From Pholis gunnellus (Eukaryota > Chordata > Actinopteri > Perciformes > Pholidae), in NCBI GenBank assembly GCA_910591455.2, contig OU342804.1, positions 6,938,633 through 7,002,632 on the forward strand: a stretch of 64,000 nucleotides of DNA, read 5' to 3'. Shown here in pieces: positions 38,395-50,405 of this stretch (its first letter is position 1; every line of letters begins with the position of its first letter). The position numbers and the translations under genes were made by a program. The notes beneath the pieces were generated by a model. That model was not told where the DNA came from. It saw only the letters and a program-made list of their open reading frames with translations, and ran no database searches.

Positions 38395-38960
38395 AAGTGG
38401 TGGAAGAAGTACTCAAATAGGTTACTGCATTTAGACCTGCATTAATAAGGACAAGTACACAAGTACAAGCATTACAATATCCTTAAGTACCAAAAGTAAA
38501 AGTGCTCATAAGCAGCATGGCCAAGTTCAGAAGATTATAGTATTATGATTAGTGATAAGTATTTGGCTATTAGTGTTGCAGCTAGAAAAGGTTAGTTTTA
38601 ATTACCTTATGTACTTCCAGGTGGCTTAATTCATTATAATACGTCATGATTTATAAATGGATTATACTTTGTATTAATAATCAGAATTTTCAAAGTTACT
38701 TGTAACTAATGTTATCAAATAAATGGAGTCCAACATTCGCCTCCAAAATGTAGTCAAAGTATAAAGTATAAATGGAAATACTCAAGTAAAGTACAAATAC
38801 CCCAAAATTACACTTCAGAATACTTCAGTAAATGTACTTAGCTACATCTCACCATAGGCATGTCTCATATAATATGCAACAGGCCAATGAGGTAATGCAT
38901 CGACGTCTAAAAGTAGTAATAACGTAGTATAAAAGTACTCCATTACTGGTCAAAGTCCTG
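38395..38960 (+). repeat. 'GTGGTGGAAGAAGTACTCA' interspersed repeat
   Basis: Upstream of taldo1. It starts AGTGGTGGAAGAAGTACTCA and contains AAGTACCAAAAGTAAAAGTG, ACTCAAGTAAAGTACAAATA and AGTAAATGTACTTAGCTAC, a layout common in fish MITE-like repeats. The same end type flanks the minisatellite elements at 21-22 kb and 59 kb. Confidence 0.6.
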
Positions 38961-40442
38961 TATTTTAAATGTTACATGCGTATAGGAAGTTTTGTTAGCC
39001 CTTATAATGGAAAATGTATATTGTTATTTATTATTACAATAATGAAATTATAGCAGATAAATTATCATGTGTTAATACAAAGCCAAATTACTTTCAAATG
39101 ACTGAACAAGCGCAGCATCTACACATAAAAGAAGACACATTTGCATTTTGTATTACAAGTTTTGAAGAACTTTAGATGAATATTCAAACATTTGACGAGT
39201 CAGAACTTTGTTGTTTAAACAACAGGTTGTTGTTTTTTATGTTCATATATATATACTTTTTATATATATATTTATATTTGTACATAATAGATGTTATATG
39301 CTTACCTCTGTTTTACTTTGTTGTCTATTTCTGTGTTTGTACGTTGAAAGCAACGGAGTCAAATTCCTTGTATGGGAATGCATACATGGCCTATAAAGCT
39401 GATTCTGATTCTGATATAGAGAATGAAATGGTCCATCTTTGCTCTCTACTCAGCCTTTCTTACCCTCAGGTGTGCATATACAGGCTATGAGCTTCCTTTT
39501 AAAAATGCCTTCCAGGTATCGGCAGGTCGTTATCGGTCATTTTATCGATCGAGTCTCCTCTCTGAAAATCACTGGTACAATAAAGTCTATTGAAGGAATT
39601 AAGTTGCAATCTTGAATCTTTTACTTGCTATGCGATGGCATTTAAATGACTCTGTGAATCGCAGAATACCACATGAAAAATGTAACATGTGGTACATGTG
39701 ATAACACAAAGAGTACAGCCTGCTGTGTGATTATCTCAATAACTGTTCTGAGGCACCCGTTCCTGAAATATCTCCGTGCCCTCCGGTAACAGCTACTTGA
39801 ACACGACTCTTATTTGCAATAATATGGGGACAATTTAATTTAAGAAACTATTACATTTGCTGTGATTGCCTCGCGCACCTTTCAGTTTATGTGCCTGTAT
39901 TAAAAAACGAGATTTCAGCCCTCAGGCTCCAGCAGCTTAATGATGCTGTCACTTACTCTAGTACCACTCTTGGAGGTCTCATTCACTGATATTGATATTT
40001 AACAATAATTTCTCTTTTACAGTAATTACAGGGCGTTGATCGTTAGCTGAATGATTTCAATGAGCTTTGTACTTTTCCATGTGTGAAAACCTTCCTTCAA
40101 CAAACTATTTCTACCCCAAAAGCAAAAATAAAAACCTCCGTCAGTGCAGTTGCAGATACATGAACTTTGTGATCTCTTCTCTTTAGTTCTTTTTTTATCT
40201 TCCCAGAGTGGCAGCTTCGTTATGTTAAGGTTGTAGGTCTGTGCTTATTCTTGGGTTTTTTTTTTGCTCTATGACATTGCTTCCTGCATTTAAACGGACA
40301 GTTCACCCCAACGTCAAAAATACCTATTTTCCACAAGCCCCATTGACTTTGAGTCGAGGGAACCAGAAGTTCAAAAATGCTGACTCATTCCAGCAGCACT
40401 CTCTTCAGCCATCGGTTGGATTTATTTCTACTTTTTACTTTT
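38961..40442. other. Spacer with a retroelement tail; no gene
   Basis: Mostly AT-rich. At 39345-39417 a SINE/LINE-like tail (AAATTCCTTGTATGGGAATG, then TATAAAGCTGATTCTGATTC). A second one is at 40825-40877. I see nothing else I can name. Confidence 0.45.
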
Positions 40443-40742
40443 TATTCTTCGGTCACTTGCAAAAACCAAGAATGCGAAAGCTAAAATGCCAAACTCGAAA
40501 GAAGTCTGATTGTATAGAAGTCTATGAGAAAATGACTCTACTTCTCTCTTGATTTATTCCCTCAGTAAACATTGTAAACATGAGTTTATGGTCTCAATCT
40601 CTAGTTTCAAGTCTTCTTCAATACAGCATGATGTTCATTTAGTACATTATGGTTCATTTAGAGTCAAACAGACCATAAAGCAGGGGATGCTTTAGGGCGG
40701 GGCTACTGTGATTGACAGGTCTCTACCAGAGACGTGTCTGGT
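40443..40742 (+). repeat. Copy B of the dispersed family, permuted arrangement
   Basis: The main part 40498-40742 runs from TTGTATAGAAGTCTATGAG through CATGAGTTTATGGTCTCAAT, CAGACCATAAAGCAGGGGAT and GCGGGGCTACTGTGATTGAC. Before it, 40454-40500 carries AAAAACCAAGAATGCG and AAAATGCCAAACTCGA, which in copy C (45.34 kb) come after the GATTGACAGG end instead. Confidence 0.75.
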
Positions 40743-41864
40743 CTGTAAATAGTTTGTTGTCCGGCTCTTGCCTGTATATAAAAGCTTTACGTTTTTTTAT
40801 ATTTATTTTAAAACTATTTTAAAACAGTTCCTTGTATGTGTCAATGCACTTGGCCGATAAAGTTGATTAGCTGATTCTTAATATCGCCTCATCACACAGG
40901 CCTTAACATCCATTTATTTTATCCCACCAATATCTATAATGAAAAGCTCAGTATAGACCTGGTTTCACCGTAAAAGTTGTCGACAAGAACAAAAAGTCTG
41001 TTAGAAAAAAATTCGGTGCGTGTTCACGGTCCTCAGAGGATGAACCATACTGTCTTTGGTGATCTTCTGACTTTTTCTTTTTAACATCTCAGCATGTGCT
41101 AAAGGGATTAACGCAAAATACAGTCACCGTTTCTGAATGATGTTTCCTAATCACTTAGATCCCCTGACTTTGAGGTTCACATTTGAGGTATTTTTGTCAT
41201 GAAATTTGGTGACTTCTGTGATCCCTTAACTTTTCATCACGGCGCCATCATCAGAATCAAATGATCACATTTATACAACTCTTTGGCTTATGATGAAGTA
41301 CTGGCAAAATAAATGACATTCCCATCAGCCTCAGCTCTTTGTGTTTAACACGAAACACAATCATGTTATCGTTGTTAACATGCTGACGTTAGCATTCAGT
41401 TCAAACCAACAAGGACATTTGCTGTTTTGCAGTTTTTTTGTTGTTGTTTGAACTCCCAACGTTAACCACGTGTTTACTGCACCCGTAGTGTAGCGTCACA
41501 GTTTGACATTAGTATGTACTAAATACTTCTCCTTTAATATGTGGAGCTGTGGAAATAATCTGTCATGGGAACGCGATGACAATATTACTACTCTAATGAA
41601 AGAATAATTTGCTTAGAATCCACAGAGCATGTCCGTGGACGTCTGCTTGTGTTTGGTACAAGCAGCCTTTTGTATTCATCAGATGCTGCTTTTTAAATCG
41701 TCGCCTTAATCAGAGCCAATAGCCTGTAAATTACTTTTTGCAAATTGTCAGTGGCAGCTCCACAAAGCAGGATTGTCTTACATTAAGTGCGATGGCTTTA
41801 CTCACCACTGGATGTCGACCTTTTGCTGTTTTTTTTCTCTCACATGTGCACGTGCATTCATGTT

Positions 41865-42014
41865 GAGAGAGAGAGAGAGAGAGACAGAGAGGGAGAGAGA
41901 GGGAGAGAGGGAGAGAGAGAGAGCGAGAGGGAGTCTGTGGAGAGAAACAACTTCAGAAGTTTTGTGATACTCTGAGGGAAGAAGAGGGAGAGCCGGGAGT
42001 GAGATAAGTGAGTG
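41865..42014 (+). other. (GA)n tract and possible non-coding first exon with strong donor
   Basis: A GA-rich run (41865-41932), then GAAACAACTTCAGAAG and a purine-rich stretch ending in AGTG|GTAAGT at 42014/42015. Such GA-rich leaders with a perfect donor occur at the start of some large neural genes. No coding frame and no promoter motif are seen, so this is only a candidate. Confidence 0.2.
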
Positions 42015-43369
42015 GTAAGTCATTTCTCTGTATTTAAATGAGACTAAATCCACTAACTCTTATTCCTGACTTCTCTTCTTCTCTACTTCCTGTCTTTGAT
42101 TCTGTATTCCAGCTCCGTCACTGATGTCAGTGACCTTGTTTTAGAGCTTTAACTTTGATAAATAGGTGTGCTTTTGCCGGCTGAGTTTGTCTAATTAGAA
42201 TGGATAAACTCCGTCCTGGTTCCATTTATCTTGCGTGAATCGGTGACTGAATGTTTAGTTAAAGGCTGGGATTACATTAATCATACTTGAGCTCGCTCTC
42301 TGTGATTTGACTCTTTTGCATGTTTTTTTCCCCAGCTTGTTAGTTGTTGTCTACAGTTGTTTTATGTTGTGATTGTGCAAATGTGGTGATGTGGTGAGAA
42401 TGAAGCTCTCTGATTGGCTGAGGAATGTTTCCCCCGGGGGCCTCGATGAAAGACAGAAATAAACTTGTGGAGAAGAACAACATTTCAGAATACCGACCAT
42501 TCCTCCGGTGATTCCCTCCCATCAGTTTTCTTTTTCTTTTTTTTCTGGAGTTGTTACAGGAACTTAAGGCCTCAGTGATTTCTTGAAGCCGTGGCTGGCT
42601 GGCAGAGTGCAGAGGAAATCACTGCCGTACAATGCGCCCTTATGTTAGGTTAAAGTCTCCCACATGGAGCTGCTCCATATTACATGTGGCACATTAAACA
42701 TTTATGGCAACGTCAATGTAGGCAGCATTGAAGGGGTCTACACTGGAAACTGTTCAAACAGAACATGCTCCTGTGGCCCGTGTTGTTTTGTGGTGTGTAT
42801 TTTTTTATTTTATTTTTAAAGTAGGAAAGTAAATCTCCCATTTGTTACAGAAAGATTTTTTTGATAGATTTTACGGTTTGTTTTTATTCTCGACTGTCGA
42901 ACACGGAGACATGTTTAGTGAGAGGTTTCACATTTTGATGTGCCACTGGCAGAAACCACAACAGACCAGAATGCAACGCGGCTACAAGACATTTGAATAA
43001 GAAGCAACACGTTGACTTTTTTTCTCGGCTAGAAAAACTCTCACTCTGTACGGAGCCTCTGCGCTGAAGAACGTATGTTATATGAACAAAATACATCAAC
43101 GTTGAGATGCATTATGATAACGCATTAAAGTCCTTTTCCGATGTTTTTTGTAGATGTTGATTTTAGTTTTTCCCAAAGAGATGGTCCTCTGTATTTCAAT
43201 GAAAAGTGATTAAAATAGACGAGGAGACTTTAGTAAAGAATTCAATTACATCACAATTCTATGAAAGGTAACTCCTCATTTTTCCTGCCTTTTCCGAACA
43301 AATTCCAGCAACACGTGTCAATTTATGCCCGTTATATATGCATACGGTCTTTTCAAAATAAACCTCTGT
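42015..43369. other. Spacer without recognisable gene
   Basis: Unique-looking AT-rich sequence; nothing nameable was found on either strand. Confidence 0.4.
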
Positions 43370-43560
43370 CTTCACAGGAGACTCAGCTAGGTTCAGGCAA
43401 CAAAACTACTTAGTTAGGTTTCGGAAAAGATAGAAAAATACTCGGTTTGTTTGAGGAAAAGTTTGTCGTTTGGGTTGAAATAACTACAGAAGTGCTGTTA
43501 CTGAACTACGCCAGTTTCGTGTCAAATAAATCAACGTTGACGGGGAATAAACTGGGTGAA
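43370..43560 (-). repeat. Dispersed repeat fragment related to 56.1-56.46 kb
   Basis: Contains TTCAGGCAACAAAACTACTT and TTAGGTTTCGGAAAAGAT, the inverse type of the TTTTTGTTGCCTAAACCCAAC words at 56.36 kb. Non-coding. Confidence 0.45.
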
Positions 43561-44247
43561 TTATAATTTTTTTGTTTGACCCTTCCGTCATCCCTCCTAC
43601 CCGCCCTGTGTGTGCTTTAGAGGTCTTTATACTTCCTGGTTCATGATGACGTGGATTAATTGATATTGTGGGATGTCTACGAATCACAGCGTATTGTTTT
43701 TCGTATAGAACGCTGGATGGGACCAGCCTGCACACATTGATGATTCAGACTATTGAAGGGCACATGTTCCCCCTCATTAATAAACCCATGCTCTATATAT
43801 AAACCTAATGACTGCTGCTCATGAAATCTCCAGCTCTCGGTGACAGTCAGACTGCCCTGACATGTTCCAGGATGTGCAGACAGACACAGCAAAGAGAGGG
43901 AGACAGCTTCCTACCCCCCCCCATGTCCTCCCTCATGTCATCAGCTTCAGTACGGCTGGAGCTGATGACTCTGCTGGCAGCTGCCCACTGTTTACGCTCA
44001 GCCTGCAATCACTGGCCAAGACCAAACCTGCTGCCGATACACTCTTTTTTTTTTAATTGCCATGGCGTTTAATGGCATTCCAGCTATTTTGACGGAAGCG
44101 GTGAAAATATGTTGGAGGTGTTTTCTTCAATCGTTTGTCCAACGGGAGCTCAACTTGTGGGCTTGTCTAGGTGTGGCAACTCCCTGGATAATGGCCCTGA
44201 ACACTGGCTCTACTGAAGGTGGATATAACAAGGCTGCATTGTGCTGC

Positions 44248-44249
<2 letters not shown>

Positions 44250-44324
<75 letters not shown>

Positions 44325-44336
44325 AGTGTGTGTGTG
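44250..44336. repeat. (TG)n microsatellite
   Basis: Pure TG to 44322, then GAGAG and more TG to 44336. The preceding 44.06-44.25 kb is unique-looking and non-coding. Confidence 0.97.
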
Positions 44337-44960
44337 CACTGCTCTGCTCTGAATTCCCCCAATTTCTCCCCAGTCCTCTGTTCCTTCAGGAGCCTACATT
44401 TCTTTTTCTTCTTTTTTTGCCAGATTGCAGCCAGCCCTCTCTCCCCTTTGTTCCCTCACTATATTTCATGCCAGCAGTTTTTAAGCTCACTTTTCTCCAG
44501 TCCTGCCAGAAGACGAAAGAGCTGAGAGGCGTACAAATATATATATACGTAAATGTTCTGTTGAAAATAAGTAACATACGCAAGGTATTTCTTTAGTCTT
44601 TGATTCTGATCTTTCTGGTAGAGGGAATTGCATGCGCACACGGATGAAACAGAGACAGTATCTGAAGGGAAATCAGGAGTAAGGTGACATAAGGTGATTG
44701 AGGATGGAGGGCCGGTGCACTGTGAGAGGTAGTGCAAAAACACAATTTCTAGCAAAGAAAAAATCGTTATCCTTGGATGAACCTTGCAACACTGCAGACC
44801 ATCACCATCACAGTAGATATGAGATACCACCAAGTAATCATTATGAATTAATAATTCGGCCAACAGGAACTGTATTAGATAAGAAACTGGAAGATTAAAC
44901 TTTGATGGTTGTTCTAGGTCGAACGAGGCAGCAGGAAACAGTGAAGACAACATTTACACC

Positions 44961-45412
44961 AGGCAGCAACCTCCTTTTTTGAAAAGTGAAGCCAAAGCTT
45001 CATGTGTTAAAGCTGCATTCTCTCTAGTGTCCACCAGGGGGCGACTCCTCTGGTTGTATAGAAGTCTATGAGAAAATGACTACTTCTCTCTTGATTTATT
45101 ACCTCAGTAAACATTGTAAACATGAGTTTATGGTCTCAATCTCTAGTTTCAAGTCTTCTTCAATACAGCATGATGTTTATGTAGTAAATGATGGTCCATT
45201 TAGAGTCACACAGACCATAAAGCAGGGGATACTTTAGGGCGGGGCTACTGTGATTGACAGGTCACTACCAGAGCCGTATGTGGCGTCTCTACGTCACTCC
45301 TCCACGGTTCAAATATGGCAACTTCTGTTCACTGATTGGAAAAAACCAAGATGGCGATGGCCAAAATGCCAAACTCGAGGCTTCAAAACGTCTTCAGAGC
45401 AGTTGAAATATT
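44961..45412 (+). repeat. Copy C of the dispersed family (long copy)
   Basis: Starts AGGCAGCAACCTCC, then GTGAAGCC, GCTGCATTCTCTCTAGTGTC, CACCAGGGGGCGACTCCTCT and TTGTATAGAAGTCTATGAG. It continues to GCGGGGCTACTGTGATTGAC, AACCAAGATGGCGATGGCC and GGCTTCAAAACG. Plus orientation; no open frame. Confidence 0.85.
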
Positions 45413-47796
45413 TTTGGGACGATGGTGAAACGAGCTGCTATAACAAAAGTAAACAACAACAAAGATCTGTAACGGTCGATACGGATCTTCAACAATAGTC
45501 AATCGTTATCGTCAGCATTAAAAAGCGCTAACAGTGAAGCTCTTAAAGTTATATTTTCTCCAATTTCTTTCTTTCGTGCTGGTCTGATCTATGATTCAAA
45601 ACCAAGATTCAATCCAAACCGTTAGTTTTATGATCCCTCGGACCACAACTTGTTATGTAGAAACTTAACGTTTTGGAAACATACTTAACCTCCCAACCTC
45701 GAGTAACGAGTGCAACTATTACACAATGTTTAACCATGACCAGCTCCAAATACACTAAACCAGCCTGAAAATGAAGAACATCTGAAACCATGAGAGCCGG
45801 AGGAGCAGAGACGAATAGTTGCAGGTAGCTGATACTACGCTATGATTGGCCAGTCTGCGTTCAAGGGGCGGGACTGAGCGAAAGGTAAATTCCACTAATA
45901 AGGAAGTGCTACTCCAAATTAAGTAGATACAATCCTTTTTTATTCACAATATAATAACAATATTCTCATCCACTTGTATATATTCAACTCTATAGGCCTA
46001 AATGTATTGTATATTTATATAAATGTACCTTTCTTCCATTCGGGTCATGCAGGGGACAGATTTGTTTGAGGTTGCCCTCGACAATGAATAAAGAGGAATG
46101 AAGAGTGTGTTTGACAGCCAAAGTCACAGCGACAATAATTCTGCTCTCAACTGTACACACTTGATGTCTCACACACACACGGTTGTTGTGTTGTTCTCCC
46201 ACTTGTCCTCTCAGGATGCGAGGCAGCAGCACGGCCTCTCACATTTTGAAGGGTCTGTTTTGTCCCCTCTGTTCCTTCCTCGTTGAGAGCTCTGCTGAGA
46301 TGTCGCTGCCGAGTGAAAACCACAAGCCCATATAACCGCACTCTTTTCACTGCTGCCGACTCCCAGTCTCACGCCCCGTTTAACACAGAATAAAACCAAC
46401 ACAAGGCAGGGTTGCCCCCCCCCCCCCTCCCCTCACTGTATTTCTTGATGTTTCCTCCACTAGATCTCATTCTGCCCACCATCACTTACTCCCCCTGTCT
46501 TTATATTCTATTTAACTGTTTGGTTAGAGTGATTTGGGTGATAAAAATAGCAGCAAGCATTGACATTCTGTGTATAGTTCGCTTTAGCCTTCTTTGTGGT
46601 GCAACGACTGCAGACTAAGCTTTACATGACATGTAATTTTGCATCGCATGGGGAGTTTTTAAAACACGCAGGCGTCACACACAGTCAAAGTATTTCCTGT
46701 ACATTTCTGTTTGTATGGTTTAGGTTATATCTTTGCTTCCCTTTCATCAAGTGCTTTCTCTCTCTACATGTTTCTTGATATGATGAGTCTGAAGTAAGAG
46801 CTTGACACTCATTTACACTCATTTCCGGCAGCCGATCGCGGCTGACCTTAATGGATTTGGTCTAACTTTATAGAGGCTGGCTCCCTGGACGCAGATCATG
46901 CTATTGCCTCAGAGGGAAAAATCAATTGTCATGACTTTAAAATGAAGAGCTACTGTTTACTAGATGTGGAGTACAATGGCTTTACAAACTTTCTGAAACC
47001 CCCATGGCGTCCTGAAGTGTGCCGCACTGAATTCAAAGTGAAAAAAAAGAAGTGATTTGTTGTTGACAATCGGCACAGAATACTTTTTAATGAAAAATGT
47101 AGCACAGCTTTAATTCTTTTGTTTTTCCCCAGTTCTTTAGTTTTTATTATCCCATTCAAACACAAACAGTTTGAGGGTGAAATTACAGCTTCAGCTCTTC
47201 TTAGATGTGTCTTTGTTTGGTTGTCACATCTGGATTTCTTTTCAACTGTTCAGAAAGTTTGCAGTGTTTCTCCAGCTCAACAGGGAGCCTCTGTGAACAA
47301 CTATCTTCAAGTCGCTGCAGAGACTTCGAATAGGATTTATTTAAACCTGTTTTCATTGGGTTTTTCTGCTCAGCCACTCTATTTTGCATTACGACTGTTT
47401 CTCATGCAGGTTTTAAAATGAAAAGCTGTCCCACACAATCAGTTGTAGCTTCTTATTCCAAGTTTTCTGTCAAATATTTCTTGATCTGTCTTAGTCGTCT
47501 CAACGTCTAAACGGATAAATTAAATTGAAAATGTTTAAATTGGCTCTCCAGTCTATCACAGACTAATATTTTAATGCCTCCTTCGCACATCGATCCCGAT
47601 TCATTACTGGGATAACCTTTCACTTTTCACACATGCACTACATTAGGGAACATTTCTGCACCTTTTCACACATGAACAGACGGGGCAAGGGACAGTTCAG
47701 CAGATGGTGCTAATGCAACACTTAGTGATGCCAAACGCCATAAAGCTCAACAGAAGAAGAAAAAGATGGGGAAAGGCTGGAGGTACCATAGCCAGT
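45413..47796. other. Spacer; possible conserved non-coding patch at 46.80-46.96 kb
   Basis: Unique-looking. 46800-46960 (ATTTCCGGCAGCCGATCGCG, GATTTGGTCTAAC, AATCAATTGTCATGAC) and 46100-46330 have mixed composition unlike the AT-rich surroundings and could be conserved regulatory DNA; that is only an impression. A C-run at 46414-46427. At 47580-47770 a worn repeat ending in AAGCTCAACAGAAGAAGAA. Confidence 0.25.
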
Positions 47797-48280
47797 GAAT
47801 AAGAAGTGGATGTAGTCGTCGAAACGTCACCCATTGGTTTGTGGACTGATGTTTTGAAGCCTTAAATGTGGTGATTTGGCCATCACCATCTTGTCTTTTT
47901 GCAACCAGTGAACTGAAGTTACCATATTTGGACAGCAGAGGAGTGACGTAGAGACGTGTCTCTGGTAGAGACCTGTCAATCACTGTGTAGCCCCGCCCTA
48001 AAGCATACCATGCTTTATGGTCTGTTTGACTCTAAATGGACCCTCATTTACTAAATGAACACCATGCAGTATTGAAGAAGATTTGAAACTAGAGATTGAG
48101 ACCATAAACTCATGTTTACAATGTTTACTGAGGTAATAAATCAAGAGAGAAGTAGAGTCATTTTCTCAGAGACTTCTATACAACCAGAGGAGTCGCCCCC
48201 TGGTGGACACTAGAGAGAATGCAGCTTTAAGACACTTCAGCATTGGCTTCACTTTTCAGAACCGGAGGTTGCCGCCTGCT
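47797..48280 (-). repeat. Copy D of the dispersed family (nearly full length)
   Basis: Inverse orientation to copy C. It runs from AAGAAGTGGATGTAGTCGTC, CACCCATTGGTTTGTGGACT and GTAGCCCCGCCCTAAAGCAT to GACTTCTATACAACCAGAGG, AATGCAGCTTTAAG and CGGAGGTTGCCGCCTGCT. About 484 bp; useful as the family reference. Confidence 0.88.
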
Positions 48281-48600
48281 ACATACAGAGCAGGTCCTCT
48301 TCAAGGAGCCGGTCGCCATGTTTCTACAGTAGCCCAGAATGGACAAACCAGGGGGGAACAATGTTGTTTTAGTTTCCAGGGCCAAAAAACATCGAAAACT
48401 TCTGTTGGTCTTGACGAGCTGCCGTATTTATTTCTGCTCAAACTGCAGCTTCCACTTGAAATCCTCAGCGCTTAACTAACTCTATTCTGCCTCGCTGCCA
48501 ACTTGTTTGCTCACATTATCCCACAAGATCAATTTCAGTTGGCTCCGATCTGCCACCTCACCACTAGGTGGCTACAAATCATAAACACTGCACCTTTAAA
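48281..48600 (-). repeat. Dispersed 'CTGGGCTACTGTAG' repeat, copy 2, inverse
   Basis: Abuts copy D. TTTCTACAGTAGCCCAGAAT at 48319-48338 is the inverse of the 33.28 kb word. The other end holds CACCACTAGGTGGC and ACTGCACCTTTAAA, typical of the end of this kind of repeat. Direct contact of two families suggests targeted or nested insertion. Confidence 0.5.
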
Positions 48601-49319
48601 TAGGTAATAATCACTTTTGTGTTCCCCACCTAAACAAACATGCAAACAAAGGTATTTGGTAAATCTAAAGAGATTTAATGACTGATTTTTTGTTAAAATT
48701 TCATGGCTACTTCACAGTCGTTTTTTAAGAAAAAAAATTGTGGTTTGTTTGGAAGAGTTGTACTAAGAAGAAACACTGTAGTTGCATAATGATGCGTCCC
48801 GCTCTGCTCGTTAAGAAGTTAGTTTTTAATGTTCTGTTCTCTCTGAATCTTGCAGTCATCCATTGGATCATCCACACTGGTGCATGTTGCGTCTTATTTT
48901 ATTAGTCATTCCATCTGAAGTGAACACAAGTCGACAAGTTACTTCAAGTTGCAGAGAATCCAAAAGGCGTTTTAAGGCAAATTGGATGCGTCCAAATATG
49001 ATGTTGTCTTTGAACAACCATCGCCTCAAAACATTTCCGCTTTTCATTTTTAATTAATTTGTAAACAACTATGAGCTAAAAAGAACACACTTGAACATTT
49101 GTGGGTTAGTTTGTGCCGATCACAAAACAAAAACATCTGATTACAACCTGTTTCAGATGAAGAGAAGGGGAGTTGTGTCTTTCAGAAGCTGTCAGTGAAG
49201 TAAAACAACCATCGACCGCTGAACTTCTTCAGAACTGCTTGAAGAAGAATCTTGAATGTGAAAAGAGTCTGAATCTTTTAAGCATTTTATTTTCTTTCAC
49301 AACTGCTTTGAGCAATCAC

Positions 49320-49580
49320 ACTTTTAGTACTGGATTGTCTTAATTAGCCATATTAAGTGGTGTCACACTGAGAATGCTGAATAATAGCACAGATTTCTTT
49401 TCATGCCATTATGGCTTCTTCCAAGTACGTCCCCATTCAGCTCACAGGCGCTAATGTCACACATCATTAGCCCCAGTTAGCAGTAATTCTTCTGGCACTG
49501 TAATCAACCCTCATATAGACGCCTTTGTTGACTTGATTACTGTGCCCTTTGTGAGCTCTGCTCCATCCTGGCCAAACTTT
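49320..49580. other. TAAT/ATTA-rich block, candidate conserved non-coding element
   Basis: About nine TAAT/ATTA cores in 210 bp, including TTAATTAGCC, GCTAATGTC, ATCATTAGCC and CAGTAATTC. The sequence is mixed, non-repetitive and non-coding. This is the look of a homeodomain-bound enhancer, but no conservation data were available. Confidence 0.25.
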
Positions 49581-49595
49581 GTTTATCATCATATG

Positions 49596-50290
49596 GGCAT
49601 GGATGGGTTACTGAACGGGCCTACTGGGCTCAGGCCCAAGTATTCAGAGAGCCCCTGGGACAGAGCATCAGTTTGAAGTGAGTGTTGCTATTTGTTGATG
49701 TCAATCAAAGGATTACAAAGAGAACTTACCAAAAAGAGTTTAATACAACCACAAAGAGACACAAAACGGGCACAAAGAGGTGCCGAACGACCGTAAAGAG
49801 ACTTAAAGCAATTAAAAAGCAACTGCAAAGAGATGCAAAACTGTCTAAAGGAGAAACAAAACGACCACAAAGAGACTGAAACTGAAATAGATCAAAGACA
49901 AACGCGAGACAAGTATAAAGTGACATAAAATGACCACAAAGAGACGCAAAACGACCACAAAGATATGCCAAATGTCCATAAAGAAATTCCAAAATAGTAT
50001 AAAGAGACATAAAATTACCATAAAGTGACACAGAACGACCACAAAAAGACACAAAGCTATTCAAAATAACCACAGAGAGACGCAAAATGACTACAAAGAG
50101 ATGCAAAGCTAGTATAAAGAGGCATAAAAGGACCATAAAGACACACAGTATTACCACAAAGATGCAAAATGACCACAAAGAGACGCATAATGACCACAGA
50201 AAGATACAAAATGAGTACAAATCATACAAAACGAGTATTACCAAGAGACGTAGAGGGCTTTTACATGTTTGGGCCCTTTGTTTAATAATC
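49596..50290. mobile_element. Element with degenerate ~20-bp minisatellite ('CACAAAGAGACGCAAAA')
   Basis: 49725-50245 consists of diverged units on the theme ACCACAAAGAGACGCAAAATG. The unique edges are GAACGGGCCTACTGGGCTC at the left and TACATGTTTGGGCCCTTTG at the right. The edges suggest a dispersed element that carries the array inside it. The long antisense frame is a by-product of the repeat. Confidence 0.6.
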
Positions 50291-50355
50291 TGGACATGTC
50301 CATGCATACGCATATGCATAGTGATGAGGTAAAGGAAATCAAATATCTTTTTGAA

Positions 50356-50357
<2 letters not shown>

Positions 50358-50403
<46 letters not shown>
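50358..50403. repeat. (CA)n microsatellite
   Basis: 46 bp of CA, next to the right edge of the minisatellite element. Confidence 0.97.

Positions 50404-50405
<2 letters not shown>

Noticed and set aside
49726..50400. 224-residue minus-strand frame looking like a membrane protein
   Set aside because: The hydrophobic Leu/Phe/Val pattern is produced by translating the degenerate CACAAAGAGAC minisatellite and the CA repeat; no start context, no domain.
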